Assembly: GCA_963693085.1 (NCBI GenBank)
Contig: OY856413.1
Span: forward strand, 107,811,501-107,875,500
DNA from: Alisma plantago-aquatica
Lineage: Eukaryota > Streptophyta > Magnoliopsida > Alismatales > Alismataceae
Direction of reading: 5' to 3'
DNA: 64,000 bases
Numbering within the stretch: position 1 is the stretch's first letter; the number at the start of each line of letters is the position of its first letter. Both the position numbers and the translations under genes were made by a program. The notes below the pieces were generated by a model. The model did not search any database and was not told the origin of the DNA. It worked only from the letters and a program-made list of their open reading frames with translations. Below, in pieces: positions 1-13,699 of the stretch.

Positions 1-6
1 TGTGGA

Positions 7-552
7 TTGGTATCAATGAAAGATCTAAAGTTGATAGGTCTTACATCTCATGATTGTCACACTCTAATGCAACAAATATTGCCCATGGCAATTCGATCTA
101 TAGTGTCGAAGCATGTAACGTTTGCAATCACCAGACTTTGTTTCTTTTTCAACAGTCTATGCTGCAAAGCTATTAACCCTGATACTCTCGATAAATTGTA
201 AAGAGAAGTGGTTGTTACACTATGTCAGCTTGACATGTATTTTCCTCCTTTGTTCTTTGATATCATGGTACATCTTGTTGTCCACTTGACTAGGGAAGTG
301 AAAATGTTGGGACCAATTTTCTTGCATTGGATGTAACCCTTTGAATGATACATGAGAATTTTTAAAGGTGATGTTCAAAAATATTATCGGCATGAAGGGA
401 GTATTATTGAGGGTTATGTGGTGAGAGAGGTTATGGATTTTTGCAATGACTTTCGGAGTCGTAATGACGCTCCTATTAGTGACAAGAATATTGAGGAGTA
501 TTTCGACAAAGGAATTTTGGGATCACGGATGAATGTAATCAGTCGTGAGTAG
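7..552 (+). pseudogene. CACTA transposase (TNP2 type) C-terminal region, DUF4218 domain, broken
   Basis: The conceptual translation matches the DUF4218 region that follows the TNP2 transposase domain in plant CACTA elements. Recognisable blocks are GLTSHDCHTLMQQILPMAIR near 49-96, the ITRLCFFFN block near 118-150, a block with YFPPLFFDIMVHLVVHLTRE near 238-300, and MRIFKGDVQKYYRHEGSI near 352-405. Stops interrupt the frame near 199 and at about 334-345, so it is not translatable. The catalytic transposase domain would lie to the left, outside the window. Family assignment rests on motif memory rather than a search. Confidence 0.8.
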
Positions 553-598
553 TTGGAATAAGGTCACTTGTATATTTTACACAACATCAGTGAAGTGA

Positions 599-1336
599 GT
601 GTTTATATCGAGGAACATACCAATTTCATCAAGAGACAATAGCCTTGAGCCAATTGAATGTGTCTTGCTAGAGAGCATAACAAGATATTTATTCAGTGGT
701 TTGAAGATAAAGTCTTATATCAACTATCTCAAACACCAAATAATCTTACTAAAACTATCAAATGCCTCACCTTTAAACCAAAATCGAATGTTATATCTTA
801 TGAAGGGTTTGACATAAATGGATTCTCATATTACATAAAGCGTCAAGATGATAAGAGTGTCATCCAAAATAGTGGGGTCACCCTTCAAGCGTCTTCATTG
901 TTTTTTGCAAGTGCAAAGGATAAGAGTCCATGTGAAGCTAAAATGTCATATTACGGTGTCATTGAAGACATATGGGAGTTTGACTATGTAGCTTTCAGAA
1001 TTCTACTCTTTAAAATGTAATTGGGTTGATAACACCAAAGGAGTTATAGTGGATGAATTGGGTTTCACAATAGTGAACTTTGAAAAGATTGGTGAGAAGG
1101 GTGAACCATTCATATTGGCATCACATGCGAAATAAGTATTTTATATCAATGATCCTACAAATGATAAATGGTCAGTTGTTCTTCATGGTAAAAGACAGTT
1201 CATTGAAGATCATATAGATGAAGAAGAGTACTATGATATGTATGATGGCTCCAGTCCATTCTCAGTTGGGTTGCCAACACCACCAAATATTGAACCTAAT
1301 GATGGCTTGTATGTGCACGAAGATCACAATGAATGA
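599..1336 (+). pseudogene. CACTA transposase-associated DUF4216 domain, frameshifted
   Basis: The frame beginning near 658 gives a segment (NSGVTLQASSLFFASAKDK, then YYGVIEDIWEFDYVAFRILL) typical of the DUF4216 domain found downstream of DUF4218 in CACTA transposases. An extra A in the run near 1011-1015 shifts the frame. Beyond it the expected continuation KCNWVDNTKG and ELGFTIVNFEKIGEKGEPF is readable in another frame, with one further stop near 1133. The acidic tail ends at a stop at 1334-1336. This is probably the last exon of the transposase gene that begins left of the window. Confidence 0.78.
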
Positions 1337-1484
1337 TTTTTAATTGATAAAAGATCGCAATATTTGAGGCATGCATGTTTATATTTTTTATATGTTTTAT
1401 TTTTCTGAATGTGAATTTTATAATGTTTTATTATCTTCTAGTTATGTCAAATGATAAATGTTTGATTTTTTAATGACACTTTCA

Positions 1485-4400
1485 GATGGATGAGCATGAG
1501 CATGATGACTGTGATAATGATTACCGTGAGGTTGAGGATATCAATGTGCCGCCTCACAATGTATGTTTTAAAAATATATCCTATATTTCTATCTATTTGT
1601 CCATTTATAGTTATATCCTGTAAGTGTGTTTATTTTGTAAAATTTTAGGTTGATGATGTACCCCCTGAAGAACTTGGGGCACTTGATGAGAAGCAAATTT
1701 TTTTTTAAGAGTGAGGGGCATCACTATGATGAACAAGTTACTACAACAAAGGGGAAATGGTCCCAAACTGGTTGTGGATTTTGATCATGTAGGAAATCCA
1801 GTTGGATTGAACTGCAACTCGTTTATTTCATATCTTGGGGTTCTTACTCGTAGCCATTGTAGTCCTAATGTAGAATCTTGGCATAATGTTTCTAAGGGGA
1901 AGAAAGACTTAGTATGGAAGGAACTATGCGTGAGTTATTTTTATTCGCAAGTCTATTTTGTAGATTACTAATTTTTAGGATACTAGTTAATAGCAATTCT
2001 ATTTTGCAGAGTATATTTGAACTGGATGAAAAGTTGCATCGTAAATGCATGATGCAACGTTATGGGAGAGTCCAAAGGAATTATAGGACAAATCTCACCC
2101 GAGATTACATATGAGATGCTGAGAAGAGGAAGAAGCTAGCCACTAAGAAATGGAACTACCTGGACCCCATTGATTGGGAGGAATTTGTTACCAAAAGAAA
2201 AACTGATGAATTCAAGGTATTAAGTGCCACTCTCAATTTAATTAATATATGTTCTTATGTATTCACCTATTCAAGATTAACCTTTAGTGTTACTAACCAA
2301 ATAAATGTGCTTACTAACTAGTCTATCAGTGATGCTAAAAGAGCAAGGCATGCACTAAATGTGCATGACCACACGATGGGTCCAAAAGGCTATGTAGGCA
2401 TTCTCCAAAGACAACATGACGAGTCTATTGTTCAGTCTGTTGTTACTCAAGAGGCTATAGAGTCCTCTACTATTGATCCAACACCTCTTCTATGCCATGC
2501 TATGTGGATAGTTGGGAGGCAAAACAAGAAAAGAGATATAACCAAGCCCGTAACTGCTGAGGTGGCTGCAAAAATGGTAAAATTCAACTTTTAGAGCAAT
2601 CAATATTGATTATTGTTATGTCTACTTACCAATTTCTATTGATGGTGATTAGAGGGAGCTTCATGAGTAGAGGAAGGAAGGCAAGTTCATCCCTAAGGGC
2701 ATAAGGGATGAATTGTCATTTGCTCTTGGTAACCCAGAGCATCCTAGATGTGTTAGGGGTGCAGGCGTAGGTGTGGGCATAAAAGCATTATTTGGGCCAT
2801 CACAGTGCAAACCTGTCCCAAAAGCAGGATTATCAAATGTTGAGGTTACCTATTCTTTTTTTAGAATGTTATTGTGAAAGGGAATTCAATAATCAAAAGC
2901 TAGCATTTCTTTTGTCTATGTATAGGTAGATGAGTTAATTAATAAGAGAATGCCAGAAGCAATGGTGAAGTGGTAGGCGTCTCAGGCTACCACTCTGATA
3001 GTACTTATGGTGTGCCACTCTTCTCCTACTGTAGAGGTTGGGAATAATCATCTAGACCCACCTAGCATGTCCACTGTAAGTATTTTTATGACATAGTATC
3101 TAGTCTTTTCAAGATGATATGTTTATGTATATATGTATATAACATTCTTTACATAAATTTGTAGGGGTTGAAGCCATGTTGTCTAAAAAGTCAAGAATTT
3201 ATCATTTTAGAGGCCGAGGCTTACCCACCCCTTCCAGGGGACATGTTTCATGGGACTCCAGTACCATATGGTGAGGTTCGTGTGAGCCCGATACATATAC
3301 TCCCAAATTGGAGGGATCTTCCATTGCCATATGCCCACCCAGATTCTGAAATGCTTGGTGAAGCAGAAGGCGGAGTGATATTGTGGCCCAAAATGGATGT
3401 TGTCTATACTAATATTGTATGGTAAATTTACATTACGTTAATTTGTTAGTGTGTATATATGAGTCAATTGATCTGAAATTATATATACAGGTCAAAAGGA
3501 AGACACCTGGTACATCTCCGCCTCCAACTCCACCTCCTAAAGTACCTAGTTGTCTTCCAAGGGACCTATATGCCTTATTAGGTCCTAATTGTAGGGGTAT
3601 GGTAGTATGGATAGGCGAACATAACCCAAATTGTCCTATACATGTTTCTATTCCGGAGGATGTTGTAGGTGAATCATATGATAACAATCTATTTATACAA
3701 GATATTTTGGAGTTGTTTCATTATGATTGGCCGAATACACCTATGATAGAGCTAACGACATGGTGAGATCTAGTTTATACATCCATATACCTTGTTTGAT
3801 ATATGGTTATCTAGTTTCTTATATATTATTGCATACATAATACATGTTTTGCAGCCACTTACACACGATCTATAAAGATTTTATATTTCCCATGTGGGAT
3901 TTCTAGTTCCATCTTTGATTAGTCTTGTAGATAAAGACCCTTCATCAGTTACCTCATACTACTCTACTACTTTTAAATATTTTGGTAAAAAAAATAAGAT
4001 GGTGATAATAGCTCCATTCAATGTTAAGTAAGTTTACTTTGATTATAATTTGGATTTAAGAAAATTACATTTTTATTATGGATTTTGAATCATTAATTTT
4101 TAACTTTCTTACCTCTAGTGGTAGGCATTGGGAGTTACTGGTTATTATCCCCAAGATGTTCACTATTTATTATTTAGATCCTGTGGGGAAGGAATTGAAC
4201 ACATTATATGGACACCCAATGAAAAGGCCATTATTCACGTGAGAAATATTTCATATTTTTATATCCATTAACATCTTTTATTACATTACTATTTAATTAT
4301 GCAATTTAATGTGTTACATTAACATGTAAGTCTTTAAGAGAGTTCAAAAAAGCTGGAGGAAACATCTCCAAGAAAAAGAAATAGTTACTAATTTGGGAGA

Positions 4401-4866
4401 ATGTGAAAGTAATTTCCCGACTCTAATGTATATATTATTTATGTGAATTGTGTTTGTTTGTATTTTTGAACATTTTGTATGTTTCAATTTATAGCGTGCT
4501 AAACAAGACAACGGTTGGGCATGTGCGTACTATTGATGTGATATATGGACCTAATTATCAAACATTCTGTAATGGAAATCGATACCATACAGCAAGCATT
4601 ATATATAGTCTCATTAGATAATATAAAATATATCAATCTTATTATATATTATTAATTATATATATATGTCATTCTCATTGCAGGTGTTTAAAACCAGTGA
4701 CTTCACTATAGGTGAAAAGTTATTATGTGTACATACTCCCTATATGATGGAATAATTAGAAGATGTACGAGAACAATGGGCAAAAGCCTTACAAGTAGTG
4801 GGAATTTTTTATTATGATTGGGATATTGATGACGATAATGATGATGATGATAATAATAAAGAATGA
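1485..4866 (+). pseudogene. Second CACTA gene: Transposase_24 region plus C48/Ulp1-like protease, degenerate
   Basis: This is an intron-containing gene typical of CACTA elements that carry a SUMO-protease-like (C48) domain. The acidic His/Asp-rich first exon starts at ATG 1485. The next exon (about 1650-1925) holds KLVVDFDHVGNPVGLNCNSF and SYLGVLTRSHC. Exons near 2010-2215, 2320-2580 and 2650-2850 complete a Transposase_24-like region, including ELSFALGNPEHPRCVRGAG. Exons near 3170-3770 are Pro-rich and precede the protease. Protease motifs visible are HWELLVIIPKMFTIYYLDPVG near 4130-4190 and QDNGWACAYY near 4506-4535 with the presumed catalytic Cys. That motif is followed directly by a stop where the related copy has Val. 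The gene ends in an Asp-rich tail at 4864-4866. The function of this second gene is not settled; the protease copy is dead here. Confidence 0.78.
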
Positions 4867-5269
4867 TATTTCTAAACTTTGTTCTCATAATTATTTTTGT
4901 ATTTGATGACATACGAATGAATTTTTTTGAATTGTCATGTGTGAATGTGAAGATGAACAATACATGAATGTTTCTACATGTGTATCAATGTGAAAAGAGA
5001 TGAAATGAATGGAACTGCAGATTGCTAAATGTGTATGAAAATGGAGGAAATTTGAAATGGAACTACTGGTTTCTACATGTGTGTGATGAAAAATAATATG
5101 AATTAAATGTGCTTATACATGTGTGTGAATCACATGATCATAAATTGTTGTCTATCCTTATTAATTTTGCAGGTTTGTGGCATGTTGTTGGATGAAATCA
5201 AAGGATGTCATAAACCTGTAGTTCATAAATGAACTGTAGATTCTACATCCTGCTGACCAGTCACATAGC

Positions 5270-5653
5270 AGGCTTGCAAACTAATAAGAAAAAAATTAGA
5301 ACATATGCATCAATTATTAGTATAAAACTGACAAAAAAACCTTATTGCGTCGGTTATTAGTATAACATCGACGTCTTTATCCCTTTTCTGGGGATGATTT
5401 TTTCCTTTCTGGAGTCGGTTATTAGTACAAAGCCAACGTCTTTTACAGGGATATAGTGTCGGTTATTAGTAAAAACTGACGCCTATTGTGCCCTTGCTGG
5501 CGCGTTTTATTGGTGGCGGGAAGGGTTATGGCGCCAGTGTTGAAACCAATGTTGAAGGTTTCTACTTTTAGTCTGTGCCCACTTCAGTGTCGCTTTGAAA
5601 CTGAAGCTAAAAGGCTTAGTTAACCGACACTAAAGGTCAGTTCTGTACTAGTA
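5270..5653. repeat. Subterminal repeats and right end of the first CACTA element
   Basis: Several imperfect hairpin units of the form GTCGGTTATTAGTA...ACCGACG occur at about 5345-5375, 5400-5440, 5455-5490 and 5600-5640, ending at the TTCTGTACTAGTA terminus. Such short inverted subterminal motifs are the usual transposase-binding region of CACTA elements. The stretch just before it (5160-5290) matches the region after the gene in the second element (17300-17410). Confidence 0.75.
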
Positions 5654-8600
5654 ATATCTAGAATGTACCTAAAATGTCGTGTAAAAAAAGCACAAATCGA
5701 TATAAAAACTTATATCGTGTACATGGAGTGCGTGTAAAAGTATGCAAGTAAACTAACAAAGTATATTCCATCAAACACTTGCCAATAAGAACTGACATTT
5801 TATTCAAATAAGCTTTCTTTATGTGATACTCATAGTGGCATTATAATTGAACATGAAGTAATTAAACATCTAACAATATAGTTGTTCAATCATCAAGAAA
5901 CACTCAGAAAACACCGACAAACTAATTCGGGTAGTCATAGGCGTAACCATGTAACTCAATGGTGATCTGTGCAAATTATGTAATTGTACTTTAAGCACAT
6001 TCAACCAATCCTATCAAAAGATCCAAGCAAGCACATTACATCTACATGTATGTAAATCCTAAATTGTCACCATCATGTTAATCACATTAAACCATACTCT
6101 GACCCTAATCTAGGTTTAGTTTCCTTGACACCGAGTTATCATTAGGGTTATGTTTTGAAACTTAAATTCCCATGATAATCATTTTAAAGACTTAAGAACC
6201 CTAATTCATATTAGGTGTTTCCATGATCATCAAATAAATCTAATTATTTTATCATGAGCACTAGGTTCAATTATATTCCTTATTGACATAGAAAATATGA
6301 TAATGAACCCTAATTAATTTGTATGCATGACTATCAATACTAGGGACTCTAAGTATCATTATTAGTATCATGATCATATCAAACCACCATTATATTTTAC
6401 ATTATCTGGTAATATCATAAAAGAGATGTTTTTAACATATTCCACATATTAATTACTCAAAAGTAGGGTTTCCATGCACTAATCACCATTTAAATCAATA
6501 TTTATACTACTTTTGCAATTAGAAGCATATTTAAACTCTGTAATTTATTTATTTAGGTTCCTCTTTTTTTTATCAAATTTCATACATAATTTGTTTTCAT
6601 CAAAGAATCCTAGAAATTTTTATAAATTTTGTAGGATAATGTTATCTGAGTGAATGGCAGAGTGCCCTGTCAGCAAAGGAATTACCTTTTATTTCATTTT
6701 CCTTTTCTCTAAGATTGTGGATCTCCATGTAGACCCACCAAACCGAAAACCCAGATCCGGTCTCAACCTCTCCTATTAATCTCTCCTGATGCGAAGTGCA
6801 AGATATGTCCCCTGTTTCTGGGGGAAAATAGGGCGTCGGGGATGTGTAGGGACCACCAACTTTGTCCGTGATGGTGACCTGATATCACATTTGTGTGGAA
6901 ACGTCACTTTCATCAAAAAATGTCACTTCATCATTCATCAATCATGAAGGACCAGTGGGAGGGGGGTCAGGTTGTCATGATGATCCTCAAACACTCTTGG
7001 CGGTGTTTCTCCCTCTTAGTTTTGCAAAGGCCCTTCTGATCAGTATATATGTATAAAGTCAGGGGATGTCTATTCCTCTCTTAACAAGTTCTGACGTGCT
7101 AGCATGCTTGGGGAAAGTCTCTATTTTGTTTGTAAATAGGGAAAAGAGGGGATTAATTGACACACATTTACTCCCCGGGATTAATGGGGATGTTTTCAGT
7201 TTTGATTACAGATCAACCAAAGAGAGGTCAGGGTGTGAGGTAGGAGACAACCTATACACCATCGATCTGCCATCCAACAGTCATTGTAGCTGTGACATAT
7301 TAAAGGGGAATCACATAACCATGGATAAAGTAGCAAACATTTAAATAGTTTCCAAATATGGGATCAAATGCATTAAATTGAAATAAAACCCTATCTATTC
7401 TTAGATTTCTTTAGGCTACTACGAACACCATTTTGATCCCAAATTTCGAGCATAAGTCATTATTAACTTTCCCAACATACATATAAATTTTTAGACTATT
7501 TGGAATAATCTTTATGAACAAAACTTGCTCTTTTGAAAAAACCATAAATTAATTACTCACACCACATGGAAACTCCTTTTTCTCTCAAATTGTGGAATTC
7601 TCTTCTTTTCTTAATTATTTTCAAGTATACTAGGAGTTAAATCAAAAAAATACAAATTGCTGCCTCAAACATTGTGTTTCCAACAATGGCTAGATAATTA
7701 CTCTTTTAATTATCTAAAACACCATGTAGTTTATTTTATTTTTGACACTTTCTCATTATCTTATATTTCAGTTCCAAATATTTAAAAAGTCACCATTTTT
7801 TATTTATGTATGAAGAGTCTCTTTTCTAGAGATTTCCATACAATTTTATATTTGACAGTATCAATTGCTCATTACTATAAAAATCATTTTATGATTGGAG
7901 TTTATATTCTTTCTTTTGTCCAACATTATTAATGGATTATTGCAAAAAAAATCACTTTTATGTCTTTAATTTGCATCATCATGACATTATTATTCCATGA
8001 ATAATACCATTGGGAAATTTACATTTTAATTCATGCCTTATTTTTAATATTTCAATTTAGGGGTTACATATTTAAATTTTATCAAAATTGAGGATATTAT
8101 AACGTGGTTCTATCAATTGAGTTCCAATGGAATGGTGAAAGGGAAGGTCTATATGATTTACATATGGGATATTAGTCAAGTTCTTAGTTCTTCATGTAAT
8201 TATCCTCTAAATTGTATGCATAGTGTAAATGTTGATTTTAGATAAGAATATGGGATATTTATGAAATATGGGAATGAAAATTTATTTAGTGAACCAAGTA
8301 GTCAGAAGAAGGATTATGTGGATATTTGAGAGAGTATCTTCAATAGGTTTCCTGCATGCTATATTTTGCATGTATGATATGATAGAAGTGAAGTGTAACT
8401 AGTTTCAAACAATGACATAAACATTAATTTGCAAGTAGAAAGAAATGAGTAAATAATTTTATTTGATATTGATAAGTAGGGTGAAATATCATAATTAGGG
8501 ACATGTGATTTTTCTATTAACACCTCATAACATGTCATTTTTTGAACATTTTGCACCAAGTTTATTTCTATAATGACATCCGTTTTGTGAATTTTCATGT

Positions 8601-8689
8601 TTTTTTTTATGTCCTTGATCAAAAATTGGATTGAACTACCTAAGCTAATACCCTTTCTTACTTCACATAGATTCATCATCAGTCACTAC
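5654..8689. other. AT-rich spacer, nothing recognised
   Basis: This is AT-rich sequence without a recognisable coding region. The longest open frames (92 codons near 7066 on +, 106 codons near 8359 on -) show no family motif. Moderately GC-richer blocks near 6660-7060 and 7070-7300 could be old transposon fragments, but I could not assign them. No TSD-flanked element was found here. Confidence 0.5.
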
Positions 8690-11340
8690 TGCAACACCTT
8701 TGTTGTGATCATAACAAGTACACTCAGACAAGCATCTCGATAATAAGTATCCATCGGGCGTCTTGACCGAGATAGATCTAATGATAAGCAGTTGTTTGTC
8801 TCGACCAAAACTATACATCAATGTTCTTGACCACTTCTAAGGTTTTGACCTTAAACAACACTTACAAATCGCAACAAAATTTGCGACCATAACACCATTA
8901 TTAGCGGGACATAGTCTTGACCAAGACTTGGTTTTGACTGAGACAGACGTCATGAACTCTACAAACATCATGACCGTGACAATGGTTTTGGTTGAGACAT
9001 GAGCATAGACCATTATAGGCTTCTTAAGTTGGTGGGATATGATAAATAGACCCCAACTTCACCATGCAAGGGGGCATCATCAAGAGACGATGAAGTGATG
9101 CCACATTCCAGAGTCATTCTCATCCATGTCTATTGATCTTAGATCCCCGAATACAATAGTTGGAGGAGAGAGAAGATCTAACACCCTCTATGTTGAAGCC
9201 AGATTTATATCTAAAGGACTATTGTTGGAGTATTGCCTCCTCTCATTATTAGATATGTCATCCCCCTCATGCTATTCATCCATCCCCTTATATCTTGATG
9301 TACCTACATTTTAGTATCCCTGTTATGCTTCCCGCTAATATGAGGGGCTAAATTCGTTACTTGGTTTAGGAGTAGCCACTCAGGCTGTCTCAACATGCAC
9401 ATACATGCATCCTTTTGAATATATATTCTCTTAGAAAAGATTATCTCCATACTCTAGTTCTTAATGCTTCACTTGTATGACTAGCTTCCATTTAGTGATG
9501 TTTCATTGTTTGAGCCTCAAAAGTGTAGTTATAATGTTAGCTAAGTGTTATTGAGTTGCATGAATGCACAAAAATGTTGGAATGATAAAGATAATGATCA
9601 TATGGTTATCTTTGACATTGTTTGTTTTCCATCTAAAGAGAGAGACAACCTTATAATCTAGTTCTATCCTAAGCTCGAAGAGAGGAGGGAATAGACATTT
9701 ATCATGATTGCTTGTAATCTTGTTAAGGGTGTAAAAAGGGTGTGAGTATTTCATGTTGGTGAGAGATCTTAGTAGGTGAAACCCAACCCAAGTTTCCTTC
9801 CATACTTTTGTTATGTGTGTTTGTTTGCCTTTATTTTATCTTACCTTGTTTTTCTTACTTTTCTTTTACTTGTTTGTCGGATTGGAGTAACATTGTTCCA
9901 TAAGGAACACCTTCTGAATCTACCTCCTTGGTTGGTGTTACTGAGATAAGACTCTACATTCTTGGCACTCTACCACCCTTGTCCCCACAGATCGATCGTG
10001 ATTACTACATCAGACAGTGTATAATAGAGGCACGTGAGTAATAGTCGGGTTATAAATTTAACAGTCCTACTACTCTAGATCTGCTCCATCGTGGACGTGT
10101 GATTTAGTCCAGTTAGCACCAATGCAATAGACTAAAAATATGAGGCCATTTTTGGATAATCCACAACTTATCTAGTTCTGAAAAGGAAGTTATTTACAAA
10201 ATGAGTCCAATTTGCAAACTGATATATATATTAATATGTTCCCCATAATCATTTTGGTTACTAAATGATTGGTATAAATAATTAGTAGTCAACTAAATAT
10301 TATTGAATGACTATATGTCCTTGTGATATCTCTACCCTAGATTGAAAAGTAGAAGTATAACTCCATCATATTAATTAACTAGTTTTTTTTTTGCCAGCAT
10401 ATTAATCAACTAGTTAAAATAATGTTACATGAAAAACTCTAAAACAAACTCTAATATACAACATAAAACATACATATAAAGAAATTGGATGACCTCTCTA
10501 AGATGAAATGTACATAGTTGAAAAAAATACAAAGAAGAATTGGAATTTACTAAATCTTGGATAACTAAAGACATTGAAAATCACTGTTTATAGTTTAAGT
10601 GTTATGGAAAGCTAAAGATATTGATGCAACTAACATGCATTTATCATATATGAACTATGTTAAGATGCAATGACTTTCTTAGGTATTTAGATAAAATGTA
10701 TTAGGAACATTTAAAAACTTTAAAACTTATCAAAGACTACACATACCTAGTTGAAGTTATGTCTGAGAATTAAATGTTAGTTTACATGAATATTACTTAT
10801 CAATTTGTACTACATATATGTTTCTTAATAGTATATTGATTACATTGGTGGGTTTAATTCTTAATATCTTACATAACTAGTTGTATTAATTCTGATTACA
10901 ACTGATGATAAATTAGTTTGGAAAGTATTCAATAAGACATGTTATTTTAGTAAAGAAAATGATGATTGAATAAAGTGATAGTAAGGATAATGCCAAATTT
11001 TACATCAAATATATAATGGTAGGTGAAGGAGTGCATCTCACAGTAAGTTTGTACAATTTGCATTGTTGGTTAGAATGAATTTAGTTCAATGAATATAAGA
11101 AACTATACATTATGACATGATATATATATATATATGTTAATTATAAACAAGATAATAAATGATTGAAACTAATTGAAGTTGTAGCTTGATATGGAAAATG
11201 CAAACCAACTAAACACAATTCAAATGGGGTTGGTATTAAGGTTTTAATTTGAAGACCCTAATAATGGGAAATTCAACCCAAACTGCTAGTTGAGTTTGAG
11301 AGTGAGCCACTCAACTTTTTTTGGTCAGAAAAATAAATTG
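8690..11340. other. Possible 5' flank or LTR of the Athila-type element, unassigned
   Basis: Positions 8690-9010 carry short scattered motifs such as GTCTTGACC, GACCAAGACTTGG and CATGACCGTGACAA. They resemble the repeat-rich block at 24300-25330, which belongs to the 3' part of the Athila element. The block 9840-10030 has a pyrimidine-rich run and a CTTGTCCCCACAGATCGATC stretch. This could be an eroded 5' LTR, but no PBS of the expected tRNA-Asp type and no second LTR copy are available in the window. Positions 10100-11280 are plain AT-rich sequence with a short TA microsatellite near 11121-11135. Confidence 0.3.
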
Positions 11341-11403
11341 AGACTGAGCCACTCAATTTGGTTAATAGAAATTATATATTGCAAGGGATTCATCTTCTCT
11401 CTT

Positions 11404-12780
11404 GAGGACAATGGTCTATTCTGGTATCTAAGCATACCTCACTGATCTATTAATGGATGGATGGAGGCCCCTAGCTGATGCTTTTGTAACCAAGTTCTAT
11501 CCCACTGAGAAAACTATTCAAAATAGGCAAAAGATGGAGAGAACATTCATGAAGAATGGGAGTGTCTCCAAGAGTGTCAAAGGTATTGTTCTCATCACAA
11601 TTAAAACAAAGGTTTTCTTGTGACAACATTCTACAATGGGCTAACTCTCATTGAATGCTGCCACTGGGAATGATTTTCTATGAAAGAAGCCGAAGTAGAC
11701 TATGATAATCATTGATAACATGGATGCATTGCAAGCAGTCATGGAATATGAAAGAAGCGACATGGGATCAGCCAAGAAGGCTAACTTTAATGGACCCTCT
11801 ATCGAGGCCAAGTCTCTAGAGAATGTAACTGCCCAGATTCAAAAGATTGCTACAGATGCCAAACGATTGAAGGACTCTGGAGGAAAAGGTAAGAAATCTA
11901 TTGAGAAGGTTTTAAAATGTGTCACATGTGGTAAAGGAGATCATAGAATTGATAACAACATTTACACCCAACCTAAAGATAGTGAAGAAAGCAAAGAATA
12001 AGAAGAGACAGAGAACGTTTCTAATGAAAATTTTATAGGACTTGATCACCATGGTTTAATTTACAAAAATAAAGATGCTGCCAAAAATTTCCATCAACTG
12101 GGCGGCTCATCTAAGCCACCCCGATGATTCGAAAAAAGATGTGGAAGACCTAGTACACTAAAACTACAACCTACCAGCAGAACATGAACAATTATCAAGG
12201 CCAAGGACAAGGTCAAGGCCAATATCAGAACAGGAATACAAATAAGAAGAACCAAGAGCAAGGTCAAAGTATGAGCAACAATAATAATAAACCTGACATG
12301 GTGTCATATCTCTTTGAATTTGCAAAGCGACATGCAACTGTTAATAAAAAATTCATTCAACGTGCCATAACAAACACTGGTGTCCTGATCACTATGTTAA
12401 CTCAAATGTTGGACATGTAGATAGATCCGAGGTAGATTGACCAGCAACTAGCACAACTTTTCGAGCTCATGAAGAACCCCCAAGGGAAGATCCCCTCCAA
12501 CATGGAGATGACAAATATGGCTACTCTTCGATTAGGAAAAGTAGTGGAGAGGAAACAAGAAGAAATTCACTAAGAAGGAGAAAATGCTTCCAGGCCACAA
12601 AAAAAATCTACTATTGTAGAGGATGAATCTAGAATCCATGAAAGAGGACTAGAGAAAAGAAAGAGACAAGAAGAAGAATAGTGCAAAAACTAAGAATACT
12701 AATCCCGTTGAAGAATCCTTCCCCAAAAGAGATCCTTATTCCCCAAGAGTTTGATTTCCGTACAAACTGACTAAAGCTCA
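11404..12780 (+). pseudogene. gag: Athila-type gag, degenerate
   Basis: Read across stops, the region gives gag-like blocks: a sequence about reaching FYP near 11490, then VTTFYNGLTLIECCHW near 11620-11665, then a segment ending DNMDALQAVMEYERS near 11714-11758. A zinc knuckle CVTCGKGDH begins near 11919, with the last Cys of the CX2CX4HX4C pattern lost (Asn at that place). A Gln/Gly/Asn-rich linker follows at 12184-12300. Remnants of the gag-to-protease linker with Lys/Glu-rich text run to 12780. Multiple stops and frame changes make it non-functional. In an intact element this would be the capsid/nucleocapsid polyprotein. Confidence 0.7.
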
Positions 12781-12781
12781 T

Positions 12782-13662
12782 ATGAAGAAAAGATATGAGA
12801 AATTTATGGACGCAGTGAAGAAATTACACCCGCATACTCCTTTTCTAGATGAAATCAAAGAGATGCCTACATATGATAAATTCATAAAAGATCTAATCAC
12901 AAAAATAAAGAAAGGGGACCACATCGAGACAGTGCAGCTGGCCAAGATGTCAATTGCCTTTGTCCAAGCCGAATTGCCGACAAAGAAGAAGGATCTGGGG
13001 GCATTCATTATTCCCTTTTGTGTTAGGGATAATGAGGAGAGAAAGGGGTTAGCTGACCTGGTAGCAAGCATAAGGTTGATGCCTCTCTCCTTAGCCCAAA
13101 GGCTTAGACTAACAGACATGGTACACACTAGAATGAGGATCGAGTTAACTGGTCACACTTTTAGCATGCTAGTGGGGATAGTGGAAGACATTCCAATTAT
13201 CTTGGGTGATTCTTTATGCCTTACAACATAGTAGTGGTTGACACCAAAGAGGACCGGACATGCCCAATGATATTTGGAATACCCTTCATCCCCATGGGTA
13301 GAGACATGATCGACTTAGTAGAAGGAATCATTACTCTCAAAGTTGCAAATTACCATATCAACTTTCATGTCCAAGACGCTATGAAAGGACCCTCTGTGTT
13401 TGAGTCAGTCTACTTCATGGACAACTATAACCAATATTGTGATGAAGTGCAAGAAGATAAGGCAATTGCAGACCCGTTAATGCAAGCCTTGAATAATCCA
13501 GATCCCATTCTAGAAGACCCTAAGGTGGTAGAGATTCTACATTATTTGAATCAATCAGAAGAGGAGCTCAGTGATGAAGAGGATATAGCCTTTGAAATAG
13601 TAAAGTATTCATCTTTAGAACAAACTCCTGAAGAAAAGGAAGCACCCAAACTGAAGCCATAA
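12782..13662 (+). pseudogene. Athila-type aspartic protease region, frameshifted
   Basis: Two overlapping open frames (12782-13231 and 13216-13662) together give the Athila protease region. The active-site neighbourhood reads ADLVASIRLMP near 13052-13084, where the family usually has D-x-G-A-S, so the glycine is replaced by Val. After the frame change at about 13216 the text MPYNIVVVDTKED and FGIPFIPMGRDMIDL continues the typical protease C-terminal half. An acidic linker leads to the RT. The substitution and the frameshift both argue that the protease is inactive. Confidence 0.72.
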
Positions 13663-13699
13663 CTGAAGTCGCTCCCTGACGGTTTGAAATACAAGTTTT

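Larger units (their letters stand above)
1..5653 (+). mobile_element. CACTA (En/Spm) DNA transposon, left part outside the window
   Basis: This is the right-hand portion of a CACTA element. From left to right it holds a transposase-linked DUF4218 domain, a DUF4216 domain, then the second CACTA gene with a Transposase_24 region and a C48/Ulp1-like protease, all reading on the + strand. The right end, TTCTGTACTAGTA at 5641-5653, resembles the reverse complement of the terminus of the second CACTA element at 16910 (CACTACTACAGAA), with the last G changed to A. Hairpin-forming subterminal repeats precede it. The same gene order and homologous exons occur in inverted orientation at 16910-24299, so the two are relatives. 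All coding parts carry stops or frameshifts, so this copy is not autonomous. The left terminus and the TSD cannot be checked. Confidence 0.85.

Noticed and set aside
4706..4960. 84-codon His/Tyr-rich minus-strand frame
   Set aside because: It is the antisense of the Asp-rich tail of the CACTA accessory gene (GATGAT repeats).
8693..8708. CACTACTGCAACACC as the start of a third CACTA element
   Set aside because: No inverse terminus with a matching 3-bp TSD was found. Candidate ends near 24410 and 25330 have different flanking triplets.
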